Positions 42,308 through 53,682 of a DNA stretch of 64,000 bases are shown here, piece by piece; the stretch's first letter is position 1, and each line of letters begins with the position of its first letter. The notes below the pieces were generated by a model. That model did not search any database and had not been told where the DNA came from. It was given only the letters and a program-made list of their open reading frames with translations. A program made the translations under genes and the position numbers. This DNA comes from an uncultured Eubacteriales bacterium (lineage in GTDB: Bacteria; Bacillota; Clostridia; Oscillospirales; Oscillospiraceae). The stretch is from assembly GCA_900543085.1 (NCBI GenBank), contig UQQF01000001.1:62001-126000 (forward strand), in the 5' to 3' direction.

Positions 42308-43070
42308 AGACATCTTTGCCTTCCTCTGCGAGAAGGCTCCGCTGGAAACGCAAATGAGCTTTGACAACGCCGGATTCCTCGCCGGACGCGAGGACAGCGC
42401 CGTCACGTCGGCGCTCGTGGCGCTGGATATAACCGACAGCGTCATAGCCGAGGCCGCCGGCTGCGGCGCGGAGCTGATAGTTTCCCACCACCCGGTGTGC
42501 TTTACGCCGATGAAAAGCGTCACTGCCAACGACCTCACGGGCAGGAAGTTCGTCGCCATGCTGCAGTGCGGCATATCCGCAGTCTGTATGCACACCAATC
42601 TCGACGCCGCGGCGGGCGGCGTGAACGACGCGCTGTGCGCGGCGCTCGGCGCGGAGAACCTCGGTCTGCTCAGCCCTGAGAACGACACTATGAGCAGGCT
42701 CTGCCGCTTTGACAAGCCCATGGAGTTCTCCGATTTCCTGGCGCACGTGAAGGCCTCTCTGAACGCCAACGGGCTGCGGTACTCGGGATCTGAGAAGCCC
42801 GTGCAGCTCTTTGGCATATGCGGGGGCGCGGGTTCGGACTCCATCCCCGACGCGAAGGCTCGCGGCTGCGACGCTTTTGTGACCGCCGACGTCAAGCACC
42901 ACCAGTTCATCTGGGCTGACGAGCTGGACATAGACCTCGTGGACGCCGGGCATTTCAGCACGGAGAACGTAGTGGTTCCCGTCCTGGCCGGCTGGATAGC
43001 CGATCGCTTCCCCGGCGTGGAGGTGCGGATAGCCAAGAGCTATACGCAGCCGGAAAAGTTCTACGTCTGA
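42294..43070 (+). CDS. Nif3-like dinuclear metal center protein
   Basis: 258 residues. [39 protein letters not shown] (the HHP metal motif near 64-72), [17 protein letters not shown] (HTN.D) and [13 protein letters not shown] (H..E) form the metal site. It is of the short YqfO/NIF3 type with no central extra domain. The role is unclear; it may be GTP cyclohydrolase I type 2-like, an older annotation. GAAGGAGG precedes the ATG. Confidence 0.92.
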   Translation: MTTVKDIFAFLCEKAPLETQMSFDNAGFLAGREDSAVTSALVALDITDSVIAEAAGCGAELIVSHHPVCFTPMKSVTANDLTGRKFVAMLQCGISAVCMHTNLDAAAGGVNDALCAALGAENLGLLSPENDTMSRLCRFDKPMEFSDFLAHVKASLNANGLRYSGSEKPVQLFGICGGAGSDSIPDAKARGCDAFVTADVKHHQFIWADELDIDLVDAGHFSTENVVVPVLAGWIADRFPGVEVRIAKSYTQPEKFYV

Positions 43071-43083
43071 ATACCGATACGCA

Positions 43084-43120
43084 AAGCCGGAGGCTCGCAA
43101 GAGCTTCCGGCTTATCTTTT
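43084..43120 (+). terminator. Rho-independent terminator after the Nif3-like gene
   Basis: AAGCCGGAGGCTC / GAGCTTCCGGCTT stem with one mismatch, then ATCTTTT. Confidence 0.8.
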
Positions 43121-43130
43121 GCCCGGCGAT

Positions 43131-43158
43131 TAGCATTATGCTCCCTGCTACATACAAT
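43131..43158 (+). promoter_or_regulatory. Candidate SigE-type promoter of the collagen-like gene
   Basis: CATACAAT at 43151-43158 matches the SigE -10 consensus; TAGCATT at 43131-43137 (5 of 7) is 13 bases upstream. A start here would give about 55 bases of leader before the ATG at 43219, which also argues for that ATG. Read by eye. Confidence 0.45.
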
Positions 43159-43218
43159 GTATTGGCGCGGGCGCAGTGCGCCTGCGGCTCTTCAAACCAT
43201 GGCGAAGGGAGTAAGCAC

Positions 43219-44103
43219 ATGTCAAGATGCTACAACCAGTGCCAGAACAACAGCTCTGGCACGAGCAGCGGCGCAACAGGTAACTCCGGCTGCTGCAACA
43301 ATAACAAAGGCTGCTGCGATTCCGGCGACTCCTGCGGGATGAACATTTATAGATATTGCAGTCCGTGCCGCCCGATTATCCCCGGCGGCGGAGGAACAGG
43401 TCCCACCGGACCGACCGGTCCGACAGGCCCCACGGGTCCAACAGGGCCTACGGGCGCAACCGGCGTCGGGCTGGAGACGGTTCAGGAGTTCACGCCGGAT
43501 ACACGCTATGCCCAGGGAGATCTCGTTTTCTATAACGGCGGCCTATACATGGCGGATATAAACGACCCGACCGGGATTCCCGGACTGAGCCCAGATTACA
43601 GCCTCGTGACTGTTGCCGGCCCCACCGGCGCTTCCGGCGCTACCGGAGCTACGGGTGCGACAGGCCCGACCGGCTCCACAGGTCCGACGGGTCCCACCGG
43701 GGCGACCGGCGCGACAGGTCCGTCCGGCACAGGTCCCACCGGCGCGACAGGTCCTACCGGCCCGACGGGTCCCACCGGCGCGACAGGCCCGTCCGGCACG
43801 GGTCCCACAGGCCCGACCGGCGCTGCCGGAGCTACCGGTGCTGAGGGGCCTACGGGTCCGACAGGCCCCACCGGCCCTGCCGGCGCTGCCGGTACGCAGG
43901 GGGCGGAGGGACCCACTGGCCCGACCGGCGCCTCAGGCGCTGCCGGAGCCGAAGGCCCCACGGGTCCGACAGGCCCCACCGGCCCGAGCGCCACTATCAC
44001 GCCGGCCGCTGCTGTGACCGATGCGTCCAGCACCTCGGACATCGTAACGCAGTTCAACCAGCTGCTGGCCAACATGAGGACAGCCGGCCTGCTGGCCACC
44101 TGA
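43219..44103 (+). CDS. Collagen-like (Gly-Pro-Thr) surface protein
   Basis: 294 residues. A Cys-rich head (about 1-52, motifs [20 protein letters not shown]) precedes a first GPT block (about 60-82). A 51-residue insertion (about 83-133; [23 protein letters not shown]..., ending SLVTVA) looks like a small beta module similar to carbohydrate-binding CBM5/12 domains. A long Gly-x-x block (about 134-257) and a short C-terminal head ([24 protein letters not shown]) follow, a trimerising tail seen on exosporium and phage-fibre proteins. GGGAG precedes the ATG at 43219; an ATG at 43138 lies upstream of the -10. Likely a trimeric spore-surface protein. Confidence 0.82.
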   Translation: MSRCYNQCQNNSSGTSSGATGNSGCCNNNKGCCDSGDSCGMNIYRYCSPCRPIIPGGGGTGPTGPTGPTGPTGPTGPTGATGVGLETVQEFTPDTRYAQGDLVFYNGGLYMADINDPTGIPGLSPDYSLVTVAGPTGASGATGATGATGPTGSTGPTGPTGATGATGPSGTGPTGATGPTGPTGPTGATGPSGTGPTGPTGAAGATGAEGPTGPTGPTGPAGAAGTQGAEGPTGPTGASGAAGAEGPTGPTGPTGPSATITPAAAVTDASSTSDIVTQFNQLLANMRTAGLLAT

Positions 44104-44187
44104 TTCCAGGCTGCAGCAGGTTCCGGGAAACGACTTGAAAGAGCGCCGTTAAAGCGTTAGATATGTCGGGGCTGTAAACTGTTTTTG

Positions 44188-44219
44188 GGGTATTTCCCGG
44201 CATCTCCCGGGAAATACCC
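44188..44219 (+). other. Perfect hairpin without T run in the leader of the glycosyltransferase
   Basis: GGGTATTTCCCGG (44188-44200) and CCGGGAAATACCC (44207-44219) form a 13-base perfect stem with a 6-base loop. Neither strand has a T run after it, so it is not a usual terminator. It sits about 85 bases after the collagen-like stop and 35 before the next start. Confidence 0.55.
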
Positions 44220-44253
44220 GCTGTTCCTTCAACTGAGGCTGGGAGGTAGAACT

Positions 44254-45336
44254 TTGAAAGTCTGCGTGTATGCCATATGCAAGAATGAAAGCCAATTTGT
44301 CGACCGCTGGATGGATTCGATGTGCGAAGCCGACGCAGTATATGTCCTGGACACCGGCTCTACGGACGACACCGTGGAGCGCCTCAGAGCGCGCGGAGCC
44401 ATAGTGGAGACCGAGACGGTATCGCCGTGGCGCTTTGACGTGGCTCGAAACCGCTCCCTAGAGATGGTGCCGGACGACGCGGACATATGCGTCTGCACCG
44501 ATCTGGACGAGTACTTCCACCCCGGGTGGAGGGTTCTGTTTGAGCGCGCCTGGATTCCCGGCACGTCCAGGGCGGCATACCGCTACACCTGGAACTTCAA
44601 CCCCGACGGCAGCGAGGGATACGTTTTCTGGACGGAAAAGGCTCACACGCGCTTCGGCTACCGGTGGACGCACCCGGTGCACGAGGTGCTCAGCTGGACG
44701 GGAGACGGCAGGGAGGGCGGCAAGGTCTACATAGAGGGCGTGCAGCTTGATCACCGTGCGGACAACACAAAGCCCAGGTCTCAATACCTGCCGCTGCTGG
44801 AAATGTCGGTTTTGGAAGACCCTGACGACGACAGAAATATGCACTATCTGGGCAGGGAGTATTATTTCCACCGCCGCTGGAACGACGCCATAGTCACGCT
44901 CAAGCGCCACCTGACGCTGCCCAGAGCCACCTGGGTCGATGAGCGCTGCGCCTCGATGCGCTACATATCCAGATGCTACATGCAGCTCGGCGACAGGAAG
45001 GAGGCCGTGCGCTGGCTGCTGCGCGCCGTGGCCGAGGCTCAGCACCTGCGCGAGCCGTATCTCGAGCTGGCCGAGCGCTTCTACGAGGAGGAAAACTGGG
45101 ACGGCGTGGTGTTCCTCTGCCGGGAGGCGCTCAAAATCACCGTCCGCCCGCGCACCTACATATGCGAGGCGTCGTCCTGGGGAAGTATGCCCTGGGATCT
45201 GCTCTCGCTCGGCCTCTATTACACAGGCCGCTTCGCCGAGGCGTTGGATGCCGCCGAGACGGCCGCGCGGATATCGCCGTCCGACGAGCGCTTGGCCGCG
45301 AACGTGCACCTCATCAAAAACAGGCTGGAAGAATAG
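44254..45336 (+). CDS. Family 2 glycosyltransferase with C-terminal helical repeat
   Basis: 360 residues. KVCVYAICKNESQFVDRWMDSM and VLDTGSTDDTVERL open a GT-A fold; CTDLDEYFHPGWR carries the DxD metal motif (near 72-77). The later part (about 195-355) has helical TPR-like repeats (YFHRRWNDAIVTLKRHL, CYMQLGDRKEAVRWLLRAV, YYTGRFAEALDAAETAARI). This layout matches SPBC2 prophage-type and clostridial spore-surface glycosyltransferases near collagen-like genes. TTG at 44254 follows GGGAGGT. The acceptor is not known; the upstream collagen-like protein, rich in Thr, is a candidate. Confidence 0.85.
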   Translation: MKVCVYAICKNESQFVDRWMDSMCEADAVYVLDTGSTDDTVERLRARGAIVETETVSPWRFDVARNRSLEMVPDDADICVCTDLDEYFHPGWRVLFERAWIPGTSRAAYRYTWNFNPDGSEGYVFWTEKAHTRFGYRWTHPVHEVLSWTGDGREGGKVYIEGVQLDHRADNTKPRSQYLPLLEMSVLEDPDDDRNMHYLGREYYFHRRWNDAIVTLKRHLTLPRATWVDERCASMRYISRCYMQLGDRKEAVRWLLRAVAEAQHLREPYLELAERFYEEENWDGVVFLCREALKITVRPRTYICEASSWGSMPWDLLSLGLYYTGRFAEALDAAETAARISPSDERLAANVHLIKNRLEE

Positions 45337-45337
45337 C

Positions 45338-45375
45338 AAAACGGGTTCGCGCGCAGGGCGCGAACCCGTTTCCTT
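45338..45375 (+). terminator. Bidirectional terminator between the two glycosyltransferase genes
   Basis: AAACGGGTTCGCGC / GCGCGAACCCGTTT stem, 5-base loop, with T/A bases outside, between convergent genes. Confidence 0.85.
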
Positions 45376-46733
45376 TACCAGACCTGCCAGCGCAGGACAA
45401 ACATTATTGCGTAGCAAACGGAGAGGATACCGCATACTATCGTGAGTATCTTGTCCTTTTTCGGCGTATTTGCAATCAGAGACACGCCCAGGAAGAAGGG
45501 CAGCAGGCTTATCATGTACCTCGGCGCGCTCAGCAGCCAGGTGGCGCCGATGGCAACGAAGTAGTAGGCGATGAACCAGGCCACATAGCCGGGACGCATT
45601 TTCTTCGCTGCGTACACCATTACGGCCAGCGCCGCAAAGTCGAACACCACGTTCGGCAGCCAGAGCCCCAGCAAATTGGTGATGTTCCCCGGCCAGCACG
45701 CTATCACGTTGTCCAGCTGATACGCCGCCGTGTTGAAGAACAGACCCAGCTCCTGACCCCAGTGCTCACGCTGATAGACCATGTACTGGAAGGGGTTGCC
45801 CGAAACCTGCCAGTTTATAAAGCAGTAGGCGGCAAATCCCGCCGGGATGAGAAGCAGCCAGAGGAACCGCCCGAGCCGCCGCTGTCCGCGCGGAGCGTTG
45901 ACCGCCTCGTGCACCAGCTCCATGCACACCGGCACTACCAGCATCAGCCCCAGCGAGCGGGTGAAGGCCGCATAGGCGCCCAGCAGGCAGCCGAGACCGA
46001 CCTTCCCGCGCCTCGCGAGGTACACGCAGCCGACCGACAGCAGCAAGAACAGGCTCTCGCTCATGGGCGCTATGAAGAAGAATACGCCCGGGATGATGCA
46101 GAGGTATTTCACCGCCCGCAGGCCCTGCTCATGGCTGTAATCAAGCCTGAGCAGGGAGTAGGTCACGCTGCCGGCTCCGGCAAAGCTCAGCCAGGACACC
46201 AGCAGCCCGGAGACGACATAGTCGCCTATGAGGTAGTTCATGAGCCTTATCGCGATCGGGTATCCCGGCAGGAACACAAGCTGTACAAGCCTGTCGCGTA
46301 TTCCCTCGGAGAGGTACCAGTCGCGAGCTATGTCCACGTAGTGCCCGCTGTCCAGGCACAGCCAGAAGTCCCTGTAGTCCGTCCACGAGCGGCCTCGGCC
46401 GCTGAGAAGATAGATTAAGTAGATAAATATAAAGAGCGCCAGGCACCACAGCAGGACGCCGGCAAAGATCTTCAGCCGTATGCGCGCCGGTTCGCCGTCG
46501 ACGCGCTCCGCGTCCGCATACGCCCCGGGAGTCCAAAACCGCATCCACCCGGGCACGAAGCGCAGGCACACCGCCACGAACAGCGCTGCGCTTGCCAGCG
46601 CGGACAGCCGTCCCCAGGCGCTTGTGCCGGTATCGGCGAACCACAAAACGTACAGCACAGCCATGACAGCCAGCCCGGCGGAACAGATTATCATGCCGGG
46701 GAGAGTGTATTTTTCGCGAATACGGTTGAGCAT
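45375..46733 (-). CDS. Polytopic glycosyltransferase (PIG-V/mannosyltransferase-like)
   Basis: 452 residues with about ten to eleven transmembrane helices. The first outer loop has FWLCLDSGHYVDIARDWYL near 123-141, comparable to the WDgxHYxxIA motif of PIG-V-type lipid-linked sugar transferases. FIAPMSESLFLLLS and YAAFTRSLGLML are further matches to that group. It would transfer a sugar from a polyprenyl phosphate to an extracytoplasmic acceptor. It faces the other glycosyltransferase and follows the RNase P RNA terminator, so its own promoter is unclear. Family assignment is moderate. Confidence 0.75.
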   Translation of the reverse strand: MLNRIREKYTLPGMIICSAGLAVMAVLYVLWFADTGTSAWGRLSALASAALFVAVCLRFVPGWMRFWTPGAYADAERVDGEPARIRLKIFAGVLLWCLALFIFIYLIYLLSGRGRSWTDYRDFWLCLDSGHYVDIARDWYLSEGIRDRLVQLVFLPGYPIAIRLMNYLIGDYVVSGLLVSWLSFAGAGSVTYSLLRLDYSHEQGLRAVKYLCIIPGVFFFIAPMSESLFLLLSVGCVYLARRGKVGLGCLLGAYAAFTRSLGLMLVVPVCMELVHEAVNAPRGQRRLGRFLWLLLIPAGFAAYCFINWQVSGNPFQYMVYQREHWGQELGLFFNTAAYQLDNVIACWPGNITNLLGLWLPNVVFDFAALAVMVYAAKKMRPGYVAWFIAYYFVAIGATWLLSAPRYMISLLPFFLGVSLIANTPKKDKILTIVCGILSVCYAIMFVLRWQVW

Positions 46734-46768
46734 TTAGTTTCCTTTCTGGTACAGCGCAAAGTCCGCGC

Positions 46769-46795
46769 AAAGAACAAGCCGCCCTTCCGGGCGGC
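46769..46795 (-). terminator. Terminator of the RNase P RNA
   Basis: On the minus strand GCCGCCC GGAA GGGCGGC followed by TTGTTCTTT, about 15 bases after the RNA's 3' end. Confidence 0.75.
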
Positions 46796-46809
46796 AGGCT
46801 GATTATAAA

Positions 46810-47167
46810 ATGAGCGGGCCTGTAAGCCGGGTTCTGTAATCGACGGCCATCTATCTACGCCTTACGTTGCCGCAAGGCTTTAGCCACCTCCTCTGGGACG
46901 GCCGGGCAGGCCGTATTGTTCCCATCCACGGTGTTGCTCCGGATAGAGTTTACAGCATCCACCTGTCTCCAAGCGATGGGTGAGCTCTTACCTCGCCTTT
47001 CCAGCCTTACCGGGCGAGCGCGAAGCTCCTCCCGGCGGTATATCTCTGTTGCACTTGTCCGAGGGTCGCCCCTGGCGGGTGTTACCCGTTATCCTTGCCC
47101 TGTGGAGCCCGGACTTTCCTCACGCACAGGCTTTCGCCTTATGCCCGCGGCCGTCCGGCCCGCTCGT
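46810..47167 (-). ncRNA. rnpB: RNase P RNA (bacterial type A)
   Basis: The minus strand holds the hallmark of the P RNA: 5' P1 arm GAGCGGGCC (47165-47157), GAGGAAAGTCCGGGCTCC near 47122-47105, and the 3' end ACAGAACCCGGCTTACAGG (near 46840-46820), where GGCCCGCTC (46820-46812) closes P1 with nine perfect pairs. Total length about 358 bases. It is the catalytic RNA that trims tRNA 5' leaders. The transcript is divergent from murD. Ends are set from the P1 pairing and the promoter. Confidence 0.95.
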
Positions 47168-47172
47168 GCGTT

Positions 47173-47201
47173 ATTCTATACTATTAAAAACCCAGCGTCA
47201 A
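47173..47201 (-). promoter_or_regulatory. SigA-type promoter of rnpB
   Basis: Minus strand TTGACG (47201-47196), 17-base spacer, TAGAAT (47178-47173), with the RNA 5' end about 6 bases downstream. Confidence 0.8.
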
Positions 47202-47209
47202 CAAAAATG

Positions 47210-47238
47210 TTGTATTTGCGCCGGCAACGGGATATAAT
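47210..47238 (+). promoter_or_regulatory. SigA-type promoter of murD
   Basis: TTGTAT at 47210-47215, 17-base spacer, TATAAT at 47233-47238. It starts right next to the divergent rnpB promoter. Confidence 0.75.
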
Positions 47239-47282
47239 CAGCATGGCAAATCATCAAGGCCAACCATGTGAGGTGAAAGAAT

Positions 47283-48683
47283 ATGACCCTTCAAGAATAT
47301 GTGGACTCCCTGCGCGGCAAGCGCGTGGCCGTCCTTGGAATAGGCGTGAGCAACACGCCGCTGATAGACCTGCTTCTGGACAACGGTCTGCCCATCACCG
47401 TGTGCGACATGCGCGACGAGTGTACGATGGAAGACGAGGCCGAGATACTCTCCACGCGCGGGGCGGAGCTTCGGCTCGGCTCCGGCTATCTGGACGGTCT
47501 GGAGGGCTTCGACGTTATCTTCCGCACCCCCGGACTGCTGCCCACCGACCCGCACCTCGTGGCGGCGCGCGAGCACGGAGCCACCGTCACCAGCGAGATG
47601 GAGGCCTTCTTCCAGCTCTGCCCCTGCCGCACCATAGGCATTACCGGCTCCGACGGCAAGACCACGACCAGCTCCATAATAGCCGAGCTGCTCAAGGCCG
47701 GCGGGAAGCGGGTGCACCTCGGCGGCAATATCGGCAAGCCTCTGCTCACCGAAATACCCGACATTCACCCCGACGACGTGGCGGTGCTGGAGCTTTCCAG
47801 CTTCCAGCTGCACAGCATAAACATCCGCCCCGACGTCGCCGTGATAACCAACGTGTCGCCCAACCATCTCGACAAGCACCCGACCTACGAGGACTACATC
47901 GAGTCCAAAAAGCGCATCTTCCTCAATCAGACCGGAGACGACCTGCTCGTATTAAACCGAGACAACGGCATAACCGCGCGCTTTGCCGAGGAGGCCGGGA
48001 GCCGCGTGGTGCAGTTCTCGCACCGCGAAACCGTGAAGAACGGCGTCTTCTGCCGCGACGGGATGCTCTACTACTCGCACGATTACGCCGTCGAGGCCAT
48101 CATACCCGAGACGGAGATACTGCTGCCCGGTGAGCACAATGTCGAAAACTACATGGCCGCGTTCGCCGCGGTGGACGGCCTGGTCTCCCCGGAAATGTGC
48201 CGCCAGGTTGCCAGGACATACGGCGGCGTCCGCCACCGTCTGGAGCTTATACGCAAGCTGGACGGAGTCTCGTACATCAACGACTCCATCGCCACCAGCC
48301 CCACGCGCACCATAGCCGGGCTGCGCGCCATGCGCACCAAGCCCATACTCATAGCCGGCGGCCACGACAAGCACGTGAGCTTCGACAGGCTTGCCGACGA
48401 GATAGCCGAGCGCGTAAAAGCCCTGTACCTGACCGGCGACACCGCGGAGCAGATCGAAAAGGCCGTGCGCAAGAGCGTGTTCTTCGACCCGTCACGCCTG
48501 CCGATCTATGTCGTGCCGGATCTCAAAACCGCCGTGGAGGAGGCCAGGGCGCACTCCATCCCCGGCGACGTGGTTCTGCTCAGCCCGGCGTGCTCGAGCT
48601 TCGACCGGTTCAAAAACTTCGCCGAGCGCGGCGACACTTTCAGAAAAATAGTATTGGAGTTTGAGGGCAATGAAACCGAGTGA
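47283..48683 (+). CDS. murD: UDP-N-acetylmuramoylalanine--D-glutamate ligase
   Basis: 466 residues. It adds D-Glu to UDP-MurNAc-L-Ala in peptidoglycan synthesis. The N-terminal Rossmann (AVLGIGVSNTPLIDLL) precedes the ATP loop GITGSDGKTTTSSII (near 119-133), GGNIGKPL, ELSSFQLHSI, NVSPNHLDKHP (near 188-198) and the C-terminal ligase domain with YINDSIATSPTRT, GGHDKHVSF and LLSPACSSFDRFKNFAERG. The protein is longer than the E. coli enzyme by about 30 residues. It overlaps the next gene by 14 bases. Confidence 0.96.
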   Translation: MTLQEYVDSLRGKRVAVLGIGVSNTPLIDLLLDNGLPITVCDMRDECTMEDEAEILSTRGAELRLGSGYLDGLEGFDVIFRTPGLLPTDPHLVAAREHGATVTSEMEAFFQLCPCRTIGITGSDGKTTTSSIIAELLKAGGKRVHLGGNIGKPLLTEIPDIHPDDVAVLELSSFQLHSINIRPDVAVITNVSPNHLDKHPTYEDYIESKKRIFLNQTGDDLLVLNRDNGITARFAEEAGSRVVQFSHRETVKNGVFCRDGMLYYSHDYAVEAIIPETEILLPGEHNVENYMAAFAAVDGLVSPEMCRQVARTYGGVRHRLELIRKLDGVSYINDSIATSPTRTIAGLRAMRTKPILIAGGHDKHVSFDRLADEIAERVKALYLTGDTAEQIEKAVRKSVFFDPSRLPIYVVPDLKTAVEEARAHSIPGDVVLLSPACSSFDRFKNFAERGDTFRKIVLEFEGNETE

Positions 48684-49920
48684 AATACCGCAGAGCGTGA
48701 GAGACCTCGCCGCGAAGTGTGAAATACGCCTCGCGCCGCGCTTTGCCGAAATAGACGAGGTGAGCATGAAGTGCACCGAGCGCGTGATGGAGGCTTTTCA
48801 GGAGTTCAAGGTCTCCGACAGCTGCTTTGCCGGGACCACCGGCTACGGCTACGACGACCTCGGACGCGAGACGCTGGACAAGGTCTGGGCGCGCGTCTTC
48901 GGCGCGGAGAGCGCCCTGGTGCGCATCGGCTTTGTTAACGGCACCCACGCCATAGCCAGCGCCATATTCGCCGCGCTCAAGCCCGGGGACACGCTGATGT
49001 CCACGATGGGCGCGCCGTATGACACGCTGAGGACGGCCATCGGCATCTCCGGCGACGCCTTCGGCTCCCTGCGCTTCTACGGCGTTGACTACCACCAGGT
49101 GAACACGCTCGACGGCGCGCCGGACATGGCCAGCATACGCCGGGCGGCAGAGGGGCTTCAGCCCGCCGCCGCGCTGATTCAGCGCTCGCGCGGGTACGAC
49201 GCGCGCAGGGCGCTGACTGTGGATGAGATAGGGGAGATAGTGCGTACCATCAAGTCCGTTTCCCCCGACACCGTCTGCATCGTGGACAACTGCTACGGCG
49301 AGTTCACCGATGTCATAGAGCCTACGATGGTGGGCGCAGACCTGATAGCCGGCTCGCTTATCAAAAATCCGGGCGGCGGCCTCGCCCCCACCGGCGGATA
49401 CATAGCCGGCAGGGAAGACCTGGTCAGCAACGCCGCGAACCGCCTGACCGTGCCCGGCATAGGCGGCGAGTGCGGCTCCACCCTCGGCAACAACCGCGCG
49501 CTGTTCCAGGGCTTGTTCATGGCTCCGCACACCACCGCCCAGGCGCTTAAAACCGCCGCGCTGTGCGCCGCGATGCTTGAGGAGCTGGGCTTCAAGACCG
49601 AGCCGGGCGCCATGGAAAAGCGCAGCGACATCATACAGACCATCACCCTCGAGACGCCGGAGAACCTCAAGCGCTTCTGCAAGGGCATCCAGTCCGGCTC
49701 CCCGGTGGACTCCTACGTCACGCCCGAGCCCTGGGCTATGCCCGGCTACGAGGACGAGGTCATCATGGCCGCAGGCGCATTCATTCAGGGCTCGTCCATC
49801 GAGCTGAGCTGCGACGGACCCATGCGCGAGCCGTATTTCGCCTTTTTGCAGGGCGGACTGACCTACGAGTCCGGCAAGCTCGGGATCATGAACGCGATAG
49901 CCGAAATGCTGGACAAATAG
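48670..49920 (+). CDS. YnbB-type PLP-dependent enzyme (methionine gamma-lyase/aluminium-resistance family)
   Basis: 416 residues. FAGTTGYGYDDLGRETLDKVWARVFGAE, VNGTHAIASAIFAAL, NPGGGLAPTGGYIAG (PLP lysine region, with K in SLIKNPGG) and IIQTITLE mark the family, known as 'aluminium resistance' or YnbB. It is a Cys/Met-metabolism PLP fold, but its reaction is not known. In Bacillus ynbB lies near glnRA; here it follows murD with a 14-base overlap. GAGGG lies before the ATG at 48670. Confidence 0.9.
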   Translation: MKPSEIPQSVRDLAAKCEIRLAPRFAEIDEVSMKCTERVMEAFQEFKVSDSCFAGTTGYGYDDLGRETLDKVWARVFGAESALVRIGFVNGTHAIASAIFAALKPGDTLMSTMGAPYDTLRTAIGISGDAFGSLRFYGVDYHQVNTLDGAPDMASIRRAAEGLQPAAALIQRSRGYDARRALTVDEIGEIVRTIKSVSPDTVCIVDNCYGEFTDVIEPTMVGADLIAGSLIKNPGGGLAPTGGYIAGREDLVSNAANRLTVPGIGGECGSTLGNNRALFQGLFMAPHTTAQALKTAALCAAMLEELGFKTEPGAMEKRSDIIQTITLETPENLKRFCKGIQSGSPVDSYVTPEPWAMPGYEDEVIMAAGAFIQGSSIELSCDGPMREPYFAFLQGGLTYESGKLGIMNAIAEMLDK

Positions 49921-49962
49921 GACAAATACCCGGCATATACATAGTCTGGGGGGTGAGCAGCC

Positions 49963-52628
<2,666 letters not shown>

Positions 52629-52637
52629 GGCGATAAG

Positions 52638-53678
52638 ATGCGCGCATACACATACTACGGCAACGGCGAGCTTCGTCTTGCGGACAAGCCCCGGCCGGCC
52701 ATAGCGGGCAGAGGCGACGTAGTAGTCCGCGTCACGCTCGCCAGCATATGCACCAGCGATCTGCACATCAAGCACGGCAGCGTGCCGCGCGCCGTGCCTG
52801 GCACGACCATAGGCCACGAGATGGTGGGCGTGGTCGAGGCCGTCGGCTCCGACGTCAAGTCCGTCAAACCCGGCGACCGCGTTGCCGTCAACGTCGAGAC
52901 CTTCTGCGGCGAGTGCTTCTTCTGCAAACACGGCTGGGTAAACAACTGCACCGACCCCGACGGCGGCTGGGCGCTGGGCTGCCGCATCGACGGCGGCCTG
53001 GCCGAATACGTCCGCGTCCCGCACGCCGACACCGGCCTGAGCCGGATACCGGACGGCGTCAGCGACGAGCAGGCGCTCTTTACCGGCGACATCCTCGCCA
53101 CCGGGTACTGGGCGGCCAAGATAAGCGAGATAGGCCGCGACGACACCGTGCTCATAATCGGCGGCGGCCCCACCGGCATATGCACGCTCTCCTGCGTGCT
53201 GCTGAAGCAGCCGCGCCGCGTCATAGTCTGCGACCGCCACAGCGAGCGGCTGGAGCTGGTGAGAAAGCACTTCCCGGGCGTGCTGACCGCAGAGCCGGAG
53301 GCTCTTGCGGACTTCGTCCTCGCAAGCAGCGAGCACGGAGGCGCCGACCGCGTGATCGAGTGCGGCGGCTCGGACGAGAGCTTCCAGTTGGCCTGGCAGT
53401 GCGCAAGGCCGAACGCCGTCGTCACGGTCGTCGCGCTCTACAACAACGCCCAGACGCTGCCCCTGCCGGACATGTACGGCAAGAACCTCACGTTCAAGAC
53501 CGGAGGCGTGGACGGCTGTGACTGCGACGAGATACTGCGGCTCATCTCCGATGGGAAAATCGACACCACGCCGCTCATAACCCACCGCTATCCGCTGAGC
53601 GAAATAGACTCCGCCTTCGACCTTTTCGAGCACCGCCGCGACGGCGTGATAAAGGTCGCCATAGATACTTCGAGGTGA
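52638..53678 (+). CDS. Zinc-dependent alcohol dehydrogenase family protein
   Basis: 346 residues. Medium-chain dehydrogenase fold: catalytic zinc ligands in ICTSDLHIKHG and GHEMVGVVEAVG, a further Cys cluster CGECFFCKHGWVNNC (structural zinc; one ligand varies from the usual four), and IIGGGPTGICTLSCV as the NAD(P) loop. It resembles butanediol or sorbitol-type dehydrogenases; the substrate is unknown. Ten bases separate it from ligA. Confidence 0.88.
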   Translation: MRAYTYYGNGELRLADKPRPAIAGRGDVVVRVTLASICTSDLHIKHGSVPRAVPGTTIGHEMVGVVEAVGSDVKSVKPGDRVAVNVETFCGECFFCKHGWVNNCTDPDGGWALGCRIDGGLAEYVRVPHADTGLSRIPDGVSDEQALFTGDILATGYWAAKISEIGRDDTVLIIGGGPTGICTLSCVLLKQPRRVIVCDRHSERLELVRKHFPGVLTAEPEALADFVLASSEHGGADRVIECGGSDESFQLAWQCARPNAVVTVVALYNNAQTLPLPDMYGKNLTFKTGGVDGCDCDEILRLISDGKIDTTPLITHRYPLSEIDSAFDLFEHRRDGVIKVAIDTSR

Positions 53679-53682
53679 GCAA

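Noticed and set aside
43390..44000. Tandem repeats that at first look like a CRISPR or satellite array.
   Set aside because: They encode Gly-Pro-Thr triplets in one frame of the collagen-like gene. There are no spacers, and unit length is 9 bases.
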